Shown here piece after piece: positions 40,424 to 48,708 of a stretch of 64,000 nucleotides of DNA. The notes under the pieces were generated by a model. It worked only from the letters and a program-made list of their open reading frames with translations, was not told where the DNA came from and ran no database searches. This stretch comes from DSVQ01 sp964484765. Lineage in GTDB: Bacteria; Planctomycetota; Planctomycetia; Planctomycetales; Planctomycetaceae. The DNA is taken from assembly GCA_964484765.1 (NCBI GenBank), contig CAZAGI010000022.1, positions 1 through 64,000 on the forward strand, in the 5' to 3' direction. The position numbers and the translations under genes were made by a program. Positions within the stretch are counted from its first letter, which is position 1; the number at the start of each line of letters is the position of its first letter.

Positions 40424-41233
40424 TTAGGGATTCAACTCGCTTTGGGCGTTCATCCCGGTCTCGCGGGCTTTCATGCTGATCAGGATTTCCGTGAGCGGCT
40501 TGAAGTTTTCCCGCGGCTCTTCGTCATCTTTGATCGACCGCGTGATTTTCGAGGTCCACGCGGCGACGCCAAACGGCACCTGCGCGCTGGACCACACTTT
40601 TGTTTCCAGTTCCGTCTTGCTGTTGCGCCGCTCGGTGACAGTCGTGCCCGCGAGAACATCCGCTTTTACGTCCGGCAGCCCGACTTCCGGATCGACGCCT
40701 TGGTCTCCGACTTCGAAATCGCGGCAGTAGCCCAGAACCACGGCGAGCGGGTACAGTTTCAAGGCTGCCATTTCTAACTTGCGCGGCTCGCTCTTCCCGA
40801 TCTGGCGGAAGCCCTTCACGATCGGCGTAAAACTCGCGGGAACGCCATCGGCGGATTTGGGTTCAGCGGTGACGGCCGCAATCGGAACCAGAACCTTGTA
40901 GATTTCCAGGCCCGTTGTTCCCGTGTCAATTTTGCCGTCGGCTTCCCGACCGCGTTCGATCTTGATTTCAATCCAGCGGCACTTGGTCGATTCACCCTGA
41001 TATTCGGCGTCTTCTTCGCCAACGGACTTGATGGTGACATGTTCCGACCAAGGCGGAATCTCCAGTTTCCCGGTCGCCGTATTGGGACGAATCTCGGTCT
41101 GGCCGAATGTCCCTTCATACCGCACCCAGGTTCCGTCGGCGGGCAGCCGCAGAACCAGCCCCTGCGCAACCGCTGCGCGATCCAGACCACCCCATGCCGA
41201 AACAAACAGCAGCAACCAACCGGCGCGATGCAT
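40424..41233 (-). CDS. Secreted protein of unknown function
   Basis: A 269-residue exported protein with signal peptide (MHRAGWLLLFVSAWGG...AVAQ, about 1-24). The mature part is beta-rich with no recognised domain; WVRYEGTFGQTEI and WIEIKIERGREADG look like secreted planctomycete proteins of unknown role. It is divergent from the M28 peptidase gene with 224 nt between starts. Confidence 0.75.
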   Translation of the reverse strand: MHRAGWLLLFVSAWGGLDRAAVAQGLVLRLPADGTWVRYEGTFGQTEIRPNTATGKLEIPPWSEHVTIKSVGEEDAEYQGESTKCRWIEIKIERGREADGKIDTGTTGLEIYKVLVPIAAVTAEPKSADGVPASFTPIVKGFRQIGKSEPRKLEMAALKLYPLAVVLGYCRDFEVGDQGVDPEVGLPDVKADVLAGTTVTERRNSKTELETKVWSSAQVPFGVAAWTSKITRSIKDDEEPRENFKPLTEILISMKARETGMNAQSELNP

Positions 41234-41457
41234 CTGGCGGAATCCTTGCGGCGTGGCCGACAGTCAGCGTAACGTTCGACAAAAGTGTGTCACAGCCGCT
41301 GAGGGAGCACAAGGTGGTTTTTCGGTCGCTTCGGCACGAAGTCTGCATTCCGCAGTGTTCGACCGCACTAACAGTTTCTGCGATCGCGACCCGACCGGCA
41401 CCCTGGACCCCATGTCGCGGTAAATTCTGTTCTCACTCGGATCGACCGCCCAGCACT

Positions 41458-43011
41458 ATGAATCGGAACTCGCCCCCGCGCCTTCGGAACTTCCGATTGT
41501 GGTCGGCCATGCTGACTGTGTTGATCGTACTGCCTGTAACGACTGTTGCCGCGAGCGAGCCGGCAGCTCCGACGCTGGCCGAACGCTTATCGCAAATCAA
41601 AGCTGCGGATTTAGAGCGGCATTGCCGGTTTCTGGCGTCGGATGCCCTCGAAGGCCGCGGGGCGGGATCGCGCGGGGGGCAAGCTGCTGCGGCCTACCTC
41701 GTCAGCGAGTTGAAGCAGCTCCAGTTGTCGCCACCACCGGGACAAAAGGAATTCCGCCAGCCGTTCGGCAACCAATGGGCGAACGTCGTCGCGGCGATTC
41801 CTGGACGACATCCCACGCTGAAGAACGAATGGATCATCATCGGCAGCCACTATGACCATGTCGGGTACGGTACGGCTGAAAACAGTAATGGCCCCGTTGG
41901 GAAAATTCACAACGGGGCCGATGACAACGCCAGCGGCGTCTCCGTGCTATTGGAGCTGGCGGCGTTATTCGGACAGGAGCCCTGGCTGCATGATCGCAGT
42001 CTGCTGATTGCCTTCTGGGATGCCGAAGAAGTGGGACTTTACGGCAGCAAAAAGTGGGTCGAGCAGCCGAGTGTCGCGCTTCCGAGTGTCAAGTTCGCAC
42101 TGAATCTCGACATGGTTGGACGACTGCGGGATGACCACGTGGCGGTGATGGGGTGGCGCTCGGCTCCTGGTTTGCGGCGGTGGATTGTGGATGCCAACAT
42201 GGACACGAGTCTCAAGTTTCAGTTTGAACCCGTAGTCACCGCAGATAGCGATCATCATTCGTTTTATTCGGCGCGTCGTCCGGTTCTGCATTTCGACACG
42301 CGCAAGCATGAAGACTACCACCGCCCGTCGGATGATGTCGAAAAACTCAATCTGGCTGGTCTGGAACGAATCAGTCGGTTGACGGCGAGACTTGTCCTCC
42401 ACGTGGCGAATGCACCGACGTTGCCCGAGTTTCGCGCGGAAGCCTTCAAGGAACCGGCGACGGCCCGCATCGATCAGCGCGCGCGGATTGCCCCGCCAGT
42501 GCGGCTCGGTGTCCGATGGAATCCGCAACGCCCTGGTGATGAGCCCTTTCTTGCTGTCGCCGATGTTGTGCCGAATACCGCCGCGGCTCGGGCAGGAATC
42601 CGCAAGGGTGATCGACTGTTGAAGTTCGATCGCTGGCAATCTGGCTCACTCGACGAACTGCGGGCTGTCATTGCTGTCGCACCGAACGAAGTGGAGATTG
42701 AATGGCAATCTGCGGGTGAGCCGAAGCCGCAATCCGCCCGGATTCAATTGACAGGCGAAGGTATCCGCTGTGGGATTTCGTATCGGCAGGATCCCGTTTG
42801 TCCCGGCTGCGGCGTAGTTACGAGTGTGATGTCTCACTCCCCCGCGGATCGAGCAGGACTGCAACCCGGCGACGTGCTGATGTCGGTCGGAGGGCGAGAG
42901 TTGCCGGCCTTTGATGACTTCACGTCGGTCCTTCCAACGAAGGCCGGCTCGACAGAATTCGTGATTGATCGTGAAGGCCAGCTTCAGCGGATCAATGTCG
43001 AATTGCCTTGA
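41458..43011 (+). CDS. Secreted M28-family peptidase with C-terminal PDZ domains
   Basis: A 517-residue exported metallopeptidase. A signal peptide (about 17-37) is followed by the M28 domain (about 45-320) with zinc ligands in SHYDHVG (His, Asp), GADDNASG (Asp), WDAEEVG (Glu-Glu), NLDMVG (Asp) and a DHHSF His. Two PDZ-like domains follow (about 345-425 and 430-515), as in family members that act at the cell surface. It likely hydrolyses peptides or amino sugars in the periplasm. The ATG at 41458 gives the signal peptide; the open frame upstream is not supported. Confidence 0.88.
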   Translation: MNRNSPPRLRNFRLWSAMLTVLIVLPVTTVAASEPAAPTLAERLSQIKAADLERHCRFLASDALEGRGAGSRGGQAAAAYLVSELKQLQLSPPPGQKEFRQPFGNQWANVVAAIPGRHPTLKNEWIIIGSHYDHVGYGTAENSNGPVGKIHNGADDNASGVSVLLELAALFGQEPWLHDRSLLIAFWDAEEVGLYGSKKWVEQPSVALPSVKFALNLDMVGRLRDDHVAVMGWRSAPGLRRWIVDANMDTSLKFQFEPVVTADSDHHSFYSARRPVLHFDTRKHEDYHRPSDDVEKLNLAGLERISRLTARLVLHVANAPTLPEFRAEAFKEPATARIDQRARIAPPVRLGVRWNPQRPGDEPFLAVADVVPNTAAARAGIRKGDRLLKFDRWQSGSLDELRAVIAVAPNEVEIEWQSAGEPKPQSARIQLTGEGIRCGISYRQDPVCPGCGVVTSVMSHSPADRAGLQPGDVLMSVGGRELPAFDDFTSVLPTKAGSTEFVIDREGQLQRINVELP

Positions 43012-43201
43012 CGGTCGCGAACTTGCGGCGGCTTCCTCGCAGAGATTCCGTGAGGAATTTCGCTGATTTTTCACGATTCTCGCGGGCGCGGGAATTTCCG
43101 GCTGATGGACGAATCTCTCTCGTCAGTACGCTCCGAATGAGCTATCACTCTAGGGATGGGTGATTTGGTGTCCACCGGTTTTGTGATCGCAGAGGGATGG
43201 C

Positions 43202-44269
43202 ATGCGACAGGTGCTCTTTCGCATTCCATGGGCGGGAATCCCATGGGGGGCTGGACACATTCCGCTTTTTGGGGCGGGGTTGCTTCTGGTCTTGTGGATG
43301 TTGTTCGGCGTCTGGTCGCTACGGGCCCTCGCCAAGTCAGCGGGCAAATGGACGTTTCCTGATCCGACGGCCGCGATTTTGTGGACCGTGGTCGCTGCCG
43401 CGATTTTTCAGGCCCCGCAATTCGGTCCCAGAATTGCCCCGCAGGGAATTCCGCTGTTCGGTTACGGCCTGATGATGTTGCTGGGGTTGCTCAGCGCGAT
43501 CGTCCTGGCGGAGTATCGCGCGCGCCAGGCCGGCTACGCACCCGAAATGATCTGGGACCTCGCCACGGCGCTGTTCATTCCTGGGATTATCGGTGCGCGG
43601 GTGTATTATCTCGTGCAGCACGGCGACAAGGTCTTCGTTGGAAAGCAGGGACTGCCTGAAATCCTCTTTGCGGCAGTGAACTTGAGTGAAGGGGGACTGG
43701 TGCTCTACGGCGGTCTCATCGCCGGAACGGTTGCCTATTTCGTGTTTTGCTTCTGGAAGCATCTGCCGCCGCTGCGAATTGCGGACATCATTACGCCCTC
43801 GGTGTGCGTCGGAATTGGTTTTGGACGGATCGGTTGCCTGCTCAACGGCTGTTGTTTTGGCGATCGCTGTGAACTTCCGTGGGGAATTGTGTTCCCGCAC
43901 GACAGCGTGCCGTTTCTCGCGCTGGTTCAACGCGGGTTTCTCGCTCCGGATGCGCTGGCAACGCCGCCACTGCATCCCACACAAATCTACAGTTCTCTCG
44001 ATGGTTTCTTCACCGCGGCACTGGTCTTATGGTACTCGCGGTTTCGTCGTGTGCCGGGAGATGTGTTCGGTCTGGCGCTGCTGATCCTGCCTGTCTCCCG
44101 TTTTCTGATTGAATTTCTGCGCGGCGATGAATACGGTCAATGGGGGACTTCGCTGACGAGCGCCCAGATGGTCAGCATTGGTCTGTTTTCGATCGGGGTG
44201 GTCCTGCAGGTGTACCTGGGGCGACAAGCCCGGGGCATTCAAGCCAAAACCCAGGACAAGTCCGCGTAG
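43202..44269 (+). CDS. lgt: Prolipoprotein diacylglyceryl transferase
   Basis: A 355-residue integral membrane enzyme that attaches diacylglycerol to the lipobox cysteine of lipoproteins. The Lgt signature is clear: GRIGCLLNGCCFGDRC (about 207-222) and HPTQIYSSLDG (about 258-268), plus FGYGLMMLLG near the start. It has about seven TM helices. GAGGGA lies upstream of the ATG. It is longer at the N-terminus than E. coli Lgt (291). Lipoproteins such as the one at 15056 would be substrates. It is followed 78 nt later by an ECF sigma factor, a placement that may tie lipoprotein processing to envelope stress control. Confidence 0.93.
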   Translation: MRQVLFRIPWAGIPWGAGHIPLFGAGLLLVLWMLFGVWSLRALAKSAGKWTFPDPTAAILWTVVAAAIFQAPQFGPRIAPQGIPLFGYGLMMLLGLLSAIVLAEYRARQAGYAPEMIWDLATALFIPGIIGARVYYLVQHGDKVFVGKQGLPEILFAAVNLSEGGLVLYGGLIAGTVAYFVFCFWKHLPPLRIADIITPSVCVGIGFGRIGCLLNGCCFGDRCELPWGIVFPHDSVPFLALVQRGFLAPDALATPPLHPTQIYSSLDGFFTAALVLWYSRFRRVPGDVFGLALLILPVSRFLIEFLRGDEYGQWGTSLTSAQMVSIGLFSIGVVLQVYLGRQARGIQAKTQDKSA

Positions 44270-44307
44270 TCCTTTCCTAAATCTTGCTGGGTTTGAAGAC
44301 CAACTCG

Positions 44308-44333
44308 GGAACTTTTTCACAACTCCTGACGTC
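44308..44333 (+). promoter_or_regulatory. ECF-type promoter upstream of its own sigma factor
   Basis: GGAAC (44308-44312) and CGTC (44330-44333) are separated by exactly 17 nt, matching the GGAAC-N16/17-CGTC consensus of many ECF sigma factors. The -10 element ends 14 nt before the GTG start, so the transcript leader would be very short. Confidence 0.7.
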
Positions 44334-44347
44334 GAACTGATACGACT

Positions 44348-44926
44348 GTGAACGATGCGCCCGATCAAACGCTGATCGCTCGTTGTCTCGGCGGCCAAAC
44401 CGAGGCCTTTGGGCTGCTGGTGGAACGCTACCAGCATCGCCTGTATGGGGCTCTCGTTTCTGTCGCCGGGTCATCCGATCAGGCGCGAGATATTGCGCAA
44501 GATGCTTTCGTGCAAGCCTTTGAGAAATTAGCGTCCTTTCGGGGAGAATCTGCGTTTTACTCGTGGCTCTTCCGAATCGCCTTGAATGTCGCCATCAGCG
44601 CCCGCCGAAAAACCCACCGTGTGACTGCATCGATCGACGCGCTTCGTGACGCCACCGGCCAGGATCCCGAAGATGGACGGACGTCTTCCGCTCCTTGGCA
44701 TGAATTGCACGTCGCCGATCGAAAGCGTTTGGTACAAAAGGCTTTGGGAGAGATTCCTGAAGAGTATCGCACCGCGTTGGTCATGAAGGAAATCGACGAC
44801 CTTAAATACGACGAAATTGCCGAAATTCTCGACATTCCGTTGGGAACGGTGCGCAGCCGCATTCATCGGGGTCGACAGGAATTACGGGCGCGTTTACAGG
44901 GTGTCTTACGGGCGGAAGAGACTTAG
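44348..44926 (+). CDS. ECF (RpoE-like) RNA polymerase sigma factor
   Basis: A 192-residue group 4 sigma factor. Region 2 (about 10-80): LGGQTEAFGLLVERYQHRLY, ARDIAQDAFVQAF and SAFYSWLFRIALN. Region 4 (about 125-180): IPEEYRTALVMKEIDDLKYDEIAEI. The region-2 YSWLFRIALN and region-4 pattern match RpoE-type ECF factors, whose cognate regulators are anti-sigma factors; the anti-sigma gene follows 89 nt later. The GTG at 44348 is chosen because region 2 begins within ten residues of it. An ECF-type promoter lies directly upstream, suggesting autoregulation. Confidence 0.93.
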   Translation: MNDAPDQTLIARCLGGQTEAFGLLVERYQHRLYGALVSVAGSSDQARDIAQDAFVQAFEKLASFRGESAFYSWLFRIALNVAISARRKTHRVTASIDALRDATGQDPEDGRTSSAPWHELHVADRKRLVQKALGEIPEEYRTALVMKEIDDLKYDEIAEILDIPLGTVRSRIHRGRQELRARLQGVLRAEET

Positions 44927-45015
44927 AATTGCGATATTGCCCGCCGATCGGAATGAGACGAATCGCGATCAGGCGAACGTGACAAGCCGAAGAAGTGAGT
45001 TAGGGTTGACGTAGC

Positions 45016-46662
45016 ATGCAGCCGGGAGATCGTGACGAACTGTTGTCTGCTTACCTTGATCGTGAGGTGACGCCTGCGGAGCGCGCCGTGGTTGAGGCTC
45101 GACTCGACACTTCTCCTGATTCCCGAGCCGAACTCGATGCGCTCGCCGAATTGTCGCTGTGTCTGCGCACGTTCGATCGACCGACGGCACCTCCCGAATT
45201 GAAATCGTCCGTCATGCAGGCGCTCGCGGGACGCACCATTGCGAATGTCCCCGTGCCCGCCGACAAGCCGCGCCGCAAGCATCGTCGCGAATGGATGATT
45301 TCGATTGCGGCCGTCGTGACGTCCGCCTGTGGATTGTTCCTCGCCATCTCGAACATGAATTTTTCGCAGCAGAATTTCAGATTCACTCCCCATGTGACTA
45401 CGACGACAAACGCCACAGGGACGGTCGATGCTGTCGCTGAAACAACCCCGGCATCGTTCGACGCGCTTCGTCCGACCGGAAAGCCTGTTGATCATCGGCT
45501 GATGACGTTGCACGACGCCGAAGATCTGGTGAAATTCAACTTGTCCGCTTCCGCGACACCAATGCCCATGGCGGCGAAGCCATCCGACGGCACTCTCGCA
45601 TTGGAAGCCGAAGCCAAAGTCTCTGAAGGAATGGAAGCCAAGGAACGTTCCGGCAATCCTTTGGATAAAGTGGCGTTGAATCAGTTCCTGGAAATGTGGG
45701 CCTCCACGGATGCCCCGGACCGCTATGTCGCGAATATCGATCTCCAGGTTTTGGATGTGAAGAAAGCCGCCGATGTTTTCCAAGTCGTGCTGAAGAAAAA
45801 CGGCGTGGGCGGGGCGAACAAGGCGGAAATGGCGGATGCGTCGGCAACAACGGAATTGAAATCCGGACAGGAAAAACAATCGAGCGATGGATCCATGATC
45901 GTGATTTATGTCGACAGCACGGCCGACCGTGTGACGAAATCGCTGGAGGAATTGGCGCAACGGCATGATGTGCTCGATGTCAATTTGCGAACGCCGCTGG
46001 CGTTAGCCCGCATGGCGGAAAACAACGGCGGTGAAGTCCGGCAGGAACTCTCGGAGAGTTTGCAGCGGGCGGAACTCGACGTGGTGACGAATGCCTACAT
46101 CGCCCAGAACTGGATGGATTTGAACAGCAATGGTGCCGACGATTTTGACGCGCCGGCCGATGCCCTCGACGCGCTGTTTTCATTAGGCACCGAAGTCGCG
46201 TCCGATGCGCCTGTCGCCCGTAAACAACAAGCGCCAAATACGGCATTCAAGAAAATGCCGGTCGCGCGCGGCCCGTTTAATCGCGGCATGGATTCGAAGG
46301 ATGCACCCGAGTCGAAAATTCAGGCCTTGTCCAACAGCTTGAATTACCAATCGGTCGTGAATTTGCCGATCCCGAATAATTTTGACAAGGCCGCTGGGAA
46401 CACGCCTGGTCCCATTCCCGGCAACGAGGCGCTGAATAATGCACCGCAGTTGTCGCGGTATGCGGATGGTCAGCAAGCGAAGGCGCTTTCGCAGCGCAAC
46501 GGGGTGTTGCTCAACGAGTCGACGAACCGCGAATATGCCGAAGCTCGCAATCGCGCTTTTTACAGCCGCGACGCGAACAATGGGCCAGTGCGCGTGCTGG
46601 TTGTCTTTCAGGATGCCCCCGCCTTGTTGAAAGCCAAGGCAGATGCCAAGCCGGCACCTTAG
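45016..46662 (+). CDS. Transmembrane anti-sigma factor
   Basis: A 548-residue single-pass protein. The N-terminal cytoplasmic part (about 1-85) is a zinc-less anti-sigma helical bundle (ELLSAYLDREVTPAERAVVEARL), then one TM helix (about 97-116) and a long periplasmic domain (about 120-548) with repeated charged and Asn-rich segments and no recognised fold. The paired ECF factor lies just upstream. The periplasmic part is far larger than in RseA, so signal detection may be direct. Its C-terminus is Ala/Lys-rich. Confidence 0.85.
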   Translation: MQPGDRDELLSAYLDREVTPAERAVVEARLDTSPDSRAELDALAELSLCLRTFDRPTAPPELKSSVMQALAGRTIANVPVPADKPRRKHRREWMISIAAVVTSACGLFLAISNMNFSQQNFRFTPHVTTTTNATGTVDAVAETTPASFDALRPTGKPVDHRLMTLHDAEDLVKFNLSASATPMPMAAKPSDGTLALEAEAKVSEGMEAKERSGNPLDKVALNQFLEMWASTDAPDRYVANIDLQVLDVKKAADVFQVVLKKNGVGGANKAEMADASATTELKSGQEKQSSDGSMIVIYVDSTADRVTKSLEELAQRHDVLDVNLRTPLALARMAENNGGEVRQELSESLQRAELDVVTNAYIAQNWMDLNSNGADDFDAPADALDALFSLGTEVASDAPVARKQQAPNTAFKKMPVARGPFNRGMDSKDAPESKIQALSNSLNYQSVVNLPIPNNFDKAAGNTPGPIPGNEALNNAPQLSRYADGQQAKALSQRNGVLLNESTNREYAEARNRAFYSRDANNGPVRVLVVFQDAPALLKAKADAKPAP

Positions 46663-46973
46663 CGGGCGGTTGAAATCTGCGGGGAATGTGGCTTGCCTGC
46701 GCGGTTCTTTCCGATCATGGTGACAATTCGCACGGCGGACGCGGCTTGGGTGTCATTCAGCCGCACGGCCTCCGTGGTCTCCACTTGATCAGGCCCGTTA
46801 CAGAGCCGTAAAGTCCCGCCACACGGACTCTCTTTGGCCGAATTTCGTTCGCCTCTGTGAATTCCTGTCGAAACGACACTTCGGGTTGCACGCGGCGCAG
46901 CTAGAATGGGAGGTCGGCTCTTGGAGGCTGATTGTTCACAGGATCACGACGGGCTGACCGGCGGGCGGGCTGC
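46663..46973. other. Intergenic region between anti-sigma and kinase genes
   Basis: 311 nt. TAGAAT at 46902-46907 could be a -10 box for the kinase, but no good -35 is present at the right distance. No ECF-type promoter was found. A short CACGG/CCGTG hairpin lies near 46765-46777. No gene was seen. Confidence 0.45.
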
Positions 46974-48461
46974 ATGAGTTCGAAATGGGTCTGGCCATTT
47001 GAATTGATGGATAAGCTGGGTGAAGGCGGCATGGGTGTCGTCTATCGCGGCCGGTATGTGGGCAACAATCGCATTGTCGCCGTCAAACTTCTTCCCGATG
47101 ATGTGGCAGCCAACGAGAATCTTGTCGCGCGCTTCGATCGCGAACTCGAGATCCTCAAGCAACTGAAGCATCCGCATATCGTCAATTGCTTTGGCGGTGT
47201 GTGCGAAAGCAAGCAACGTTTCTATGCAATGGAATTGCTCGAAGGAGGCACACTCGCCGACCTGCTGAAAAAGCGTGGCCGTGTCACCTGGGACCATGTC
47301 ATCGAATATGGCCTGCAGATGTGCTCGGCGTTGGATTACGCGCACGCGCGCGGCGTCATCCATCGCGATATCAAGCCCGGCAATTTTTTGCTCACGAAAT
47401 CCGGACAGATCAAGCTCAGCGACTTCGGTCTCGCCACGATGATCGCGGCGGTCAGAATCACCCGCGCCGGCAAGACCGCGGGCACCTTTCAATACATGGC
47501 GCCCGAGCAGATCCAGGGCAAACCCCCGGTTTCCAATAAGACCGATCTTTATGCCTTGGGCTGCGTGCTCTTTGAACTGCTAACAGGTCGCACACCGTTT
47601 GAAGCGGAAAGTCCCGCAGCCGTCCTGCATCTCCACCTCAAAGAACCCGCCCCGCGCGTCAGCACGATGTGCCGCGATTGCCCGCCGGAACTGGACCAAC
47701 TGATTGCCGACCTGTTGCTGAAGAATCCGGATGACCGTCCGGACAACGCCATGGTTGTGTCACAAAGACTCGACTCGATCCTACGGCCCTCACGGGCGGG
47801 ATTCGATCCGTTTGCACATACGCCCGATGACTTTGATACTCCCGCCAGTTCCTTGGAAATGGAAGAAGAGAAGTCCGAACCGGCCGGGCTCGCACCGGAG
47901 CACCGTCGCTGGCTTTGTGTGGCGTGGACTACGTCGGTAATTTTGATCGCGCTCAATGGCTGGTTGTGGAGAGAGCGGAGTTACTGGAAACACGAAGCCC
48001 AAACTTGGGAAACCACGCGGATTGCCGCGGTCAATTCAACCGAGTTAGGAATACAACTCGCTGCGATCGGAGAACTGGGGCAGCATGGAACGCTGAGCCC
48101 CGCTGCGGAGGCGGTCATTCTGACCGCGTTGCAATCGCCCGATTCGACGATGCGTCAAACGGCACTCAAGGCAATGGAACGCCAGCCACAGGCCGTCCGG
48201 GAGCACATTCCCCTCGTACACCGGCTGCAACAACAGGATGATCGTCCCGAAGTGCGCGCTCAGGCCGAACAGACAGAGAACGCGCTGCGGCGCGCGTCGT
48301 CGGGAAATCTTTGGGGAGTCATCGGCTCGATCATGCTTGTTCTGCTCGTGATCGGAGTCGCGATTTATCCCTGGATCATGTGGGCGCGACCGCGTCGCAA
48401 GCCGAAACCGCCTCGACCGTTTGATGTCATCACGAGCAACAGTTCATCCCGCCGACCGTGA
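46974..48461 (+). CDS. Membrane Ser/Thr protein kinase
   Basis: A 495-residue Hanks-type kinase. The kinase domain (about 8-270) has LGEGGMGVVYRG, VAVKLL, HRD in VIHRDIKPGN (near 131) and a DFG-containing SDFGLA, so it looks active. A TM helix lies near 322-341, then a periplasmic loop of about 100 residues resembling HEAT-like helices, and a second TM helix (about 445-470) before a short basic C-terminus. It follows the ECF/anti-sigma pair and precedes the AsmA-like gene, which suggests phosphorylation of one of these. The ATG at 46974 puts WPFELMDKLGEGGMG correctly at the N-terminus. Confidence 0.9.
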   Translation: MSSKWVWPFELMDKLGEGGMGVVYRGRYVGNNRIVAVKLLPDDVAANENLVARFDRELEILKQLKHPHIVNCFGGVCESKQRFYAMELLEGGTLADLLKKRGRVTWDHVIEYGLQMCSALDYAHARGVIHRDIKPGNFLLTKSGQIKLSDFGLATMIAAVRITRAGKTAGTFQYMAPEQIQGKPPVSNKTDLYALGCVLFELLTGRTPFEAESPAAVLHLHLKEPAPRVSTMCRDCPPELDQLIADLLLKNPDDRPDNAMVVSQRLDSILRPSRAGFDPFAHTPDDFDTPASSLEMEEEKSEPAGLAPEHRRWLCVAWTTSVILIALNGWLWRERSYWKHEAQTWETTRIAAVNSTELGIQLAAIGELGQHGTLSPAAEAVILTALQSPDSTMRQTALKAMERQPQAVREHIPLVHRLQQQDDRPEVRAQAEQTENALRRASSGNLWGVIGSIMLVLLVIGVAIYPWIMWARPRRKPKPPRPFDVITSNSSSRRP

Positions 48462-48708
48462 GTTGCGTTTCTTTTGGACAGTGCCAGCTTACCCACCAGG
48501 TACAACTGCGCATTTCGGCAAGGTCTGCGTAGTCAACACTGCTTCGCTGCGACATTCTTCCTGCGGAACTTACCGGAACTGTGCCTGAGAGTCGGGAAAC
48601 GGTCGGAGTTGCCACCTGTATGGCGTCGATCACGCCGGATAGGTGGCGGAATGGATCGTGCGGAGTCGGGACGCCGCGCTTGTCACCGCCTCGCCAGATT
48701 GTGTGACC

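Noticed and set aside
41107..41457. Upstream extension of the M28 peptidase
   Set aside because: The signal peptide begins just after the ATG at 41458, and the extension overlaps the divergent secreted gene.
48462..48708. Possible ECF promoter before the AsmA-like gene
   Set aside because: GGAAC occurs twice here, but no CGTC-type -10 lies at 16-17 nt from either; the nearest GTC is at 19-20 nt.
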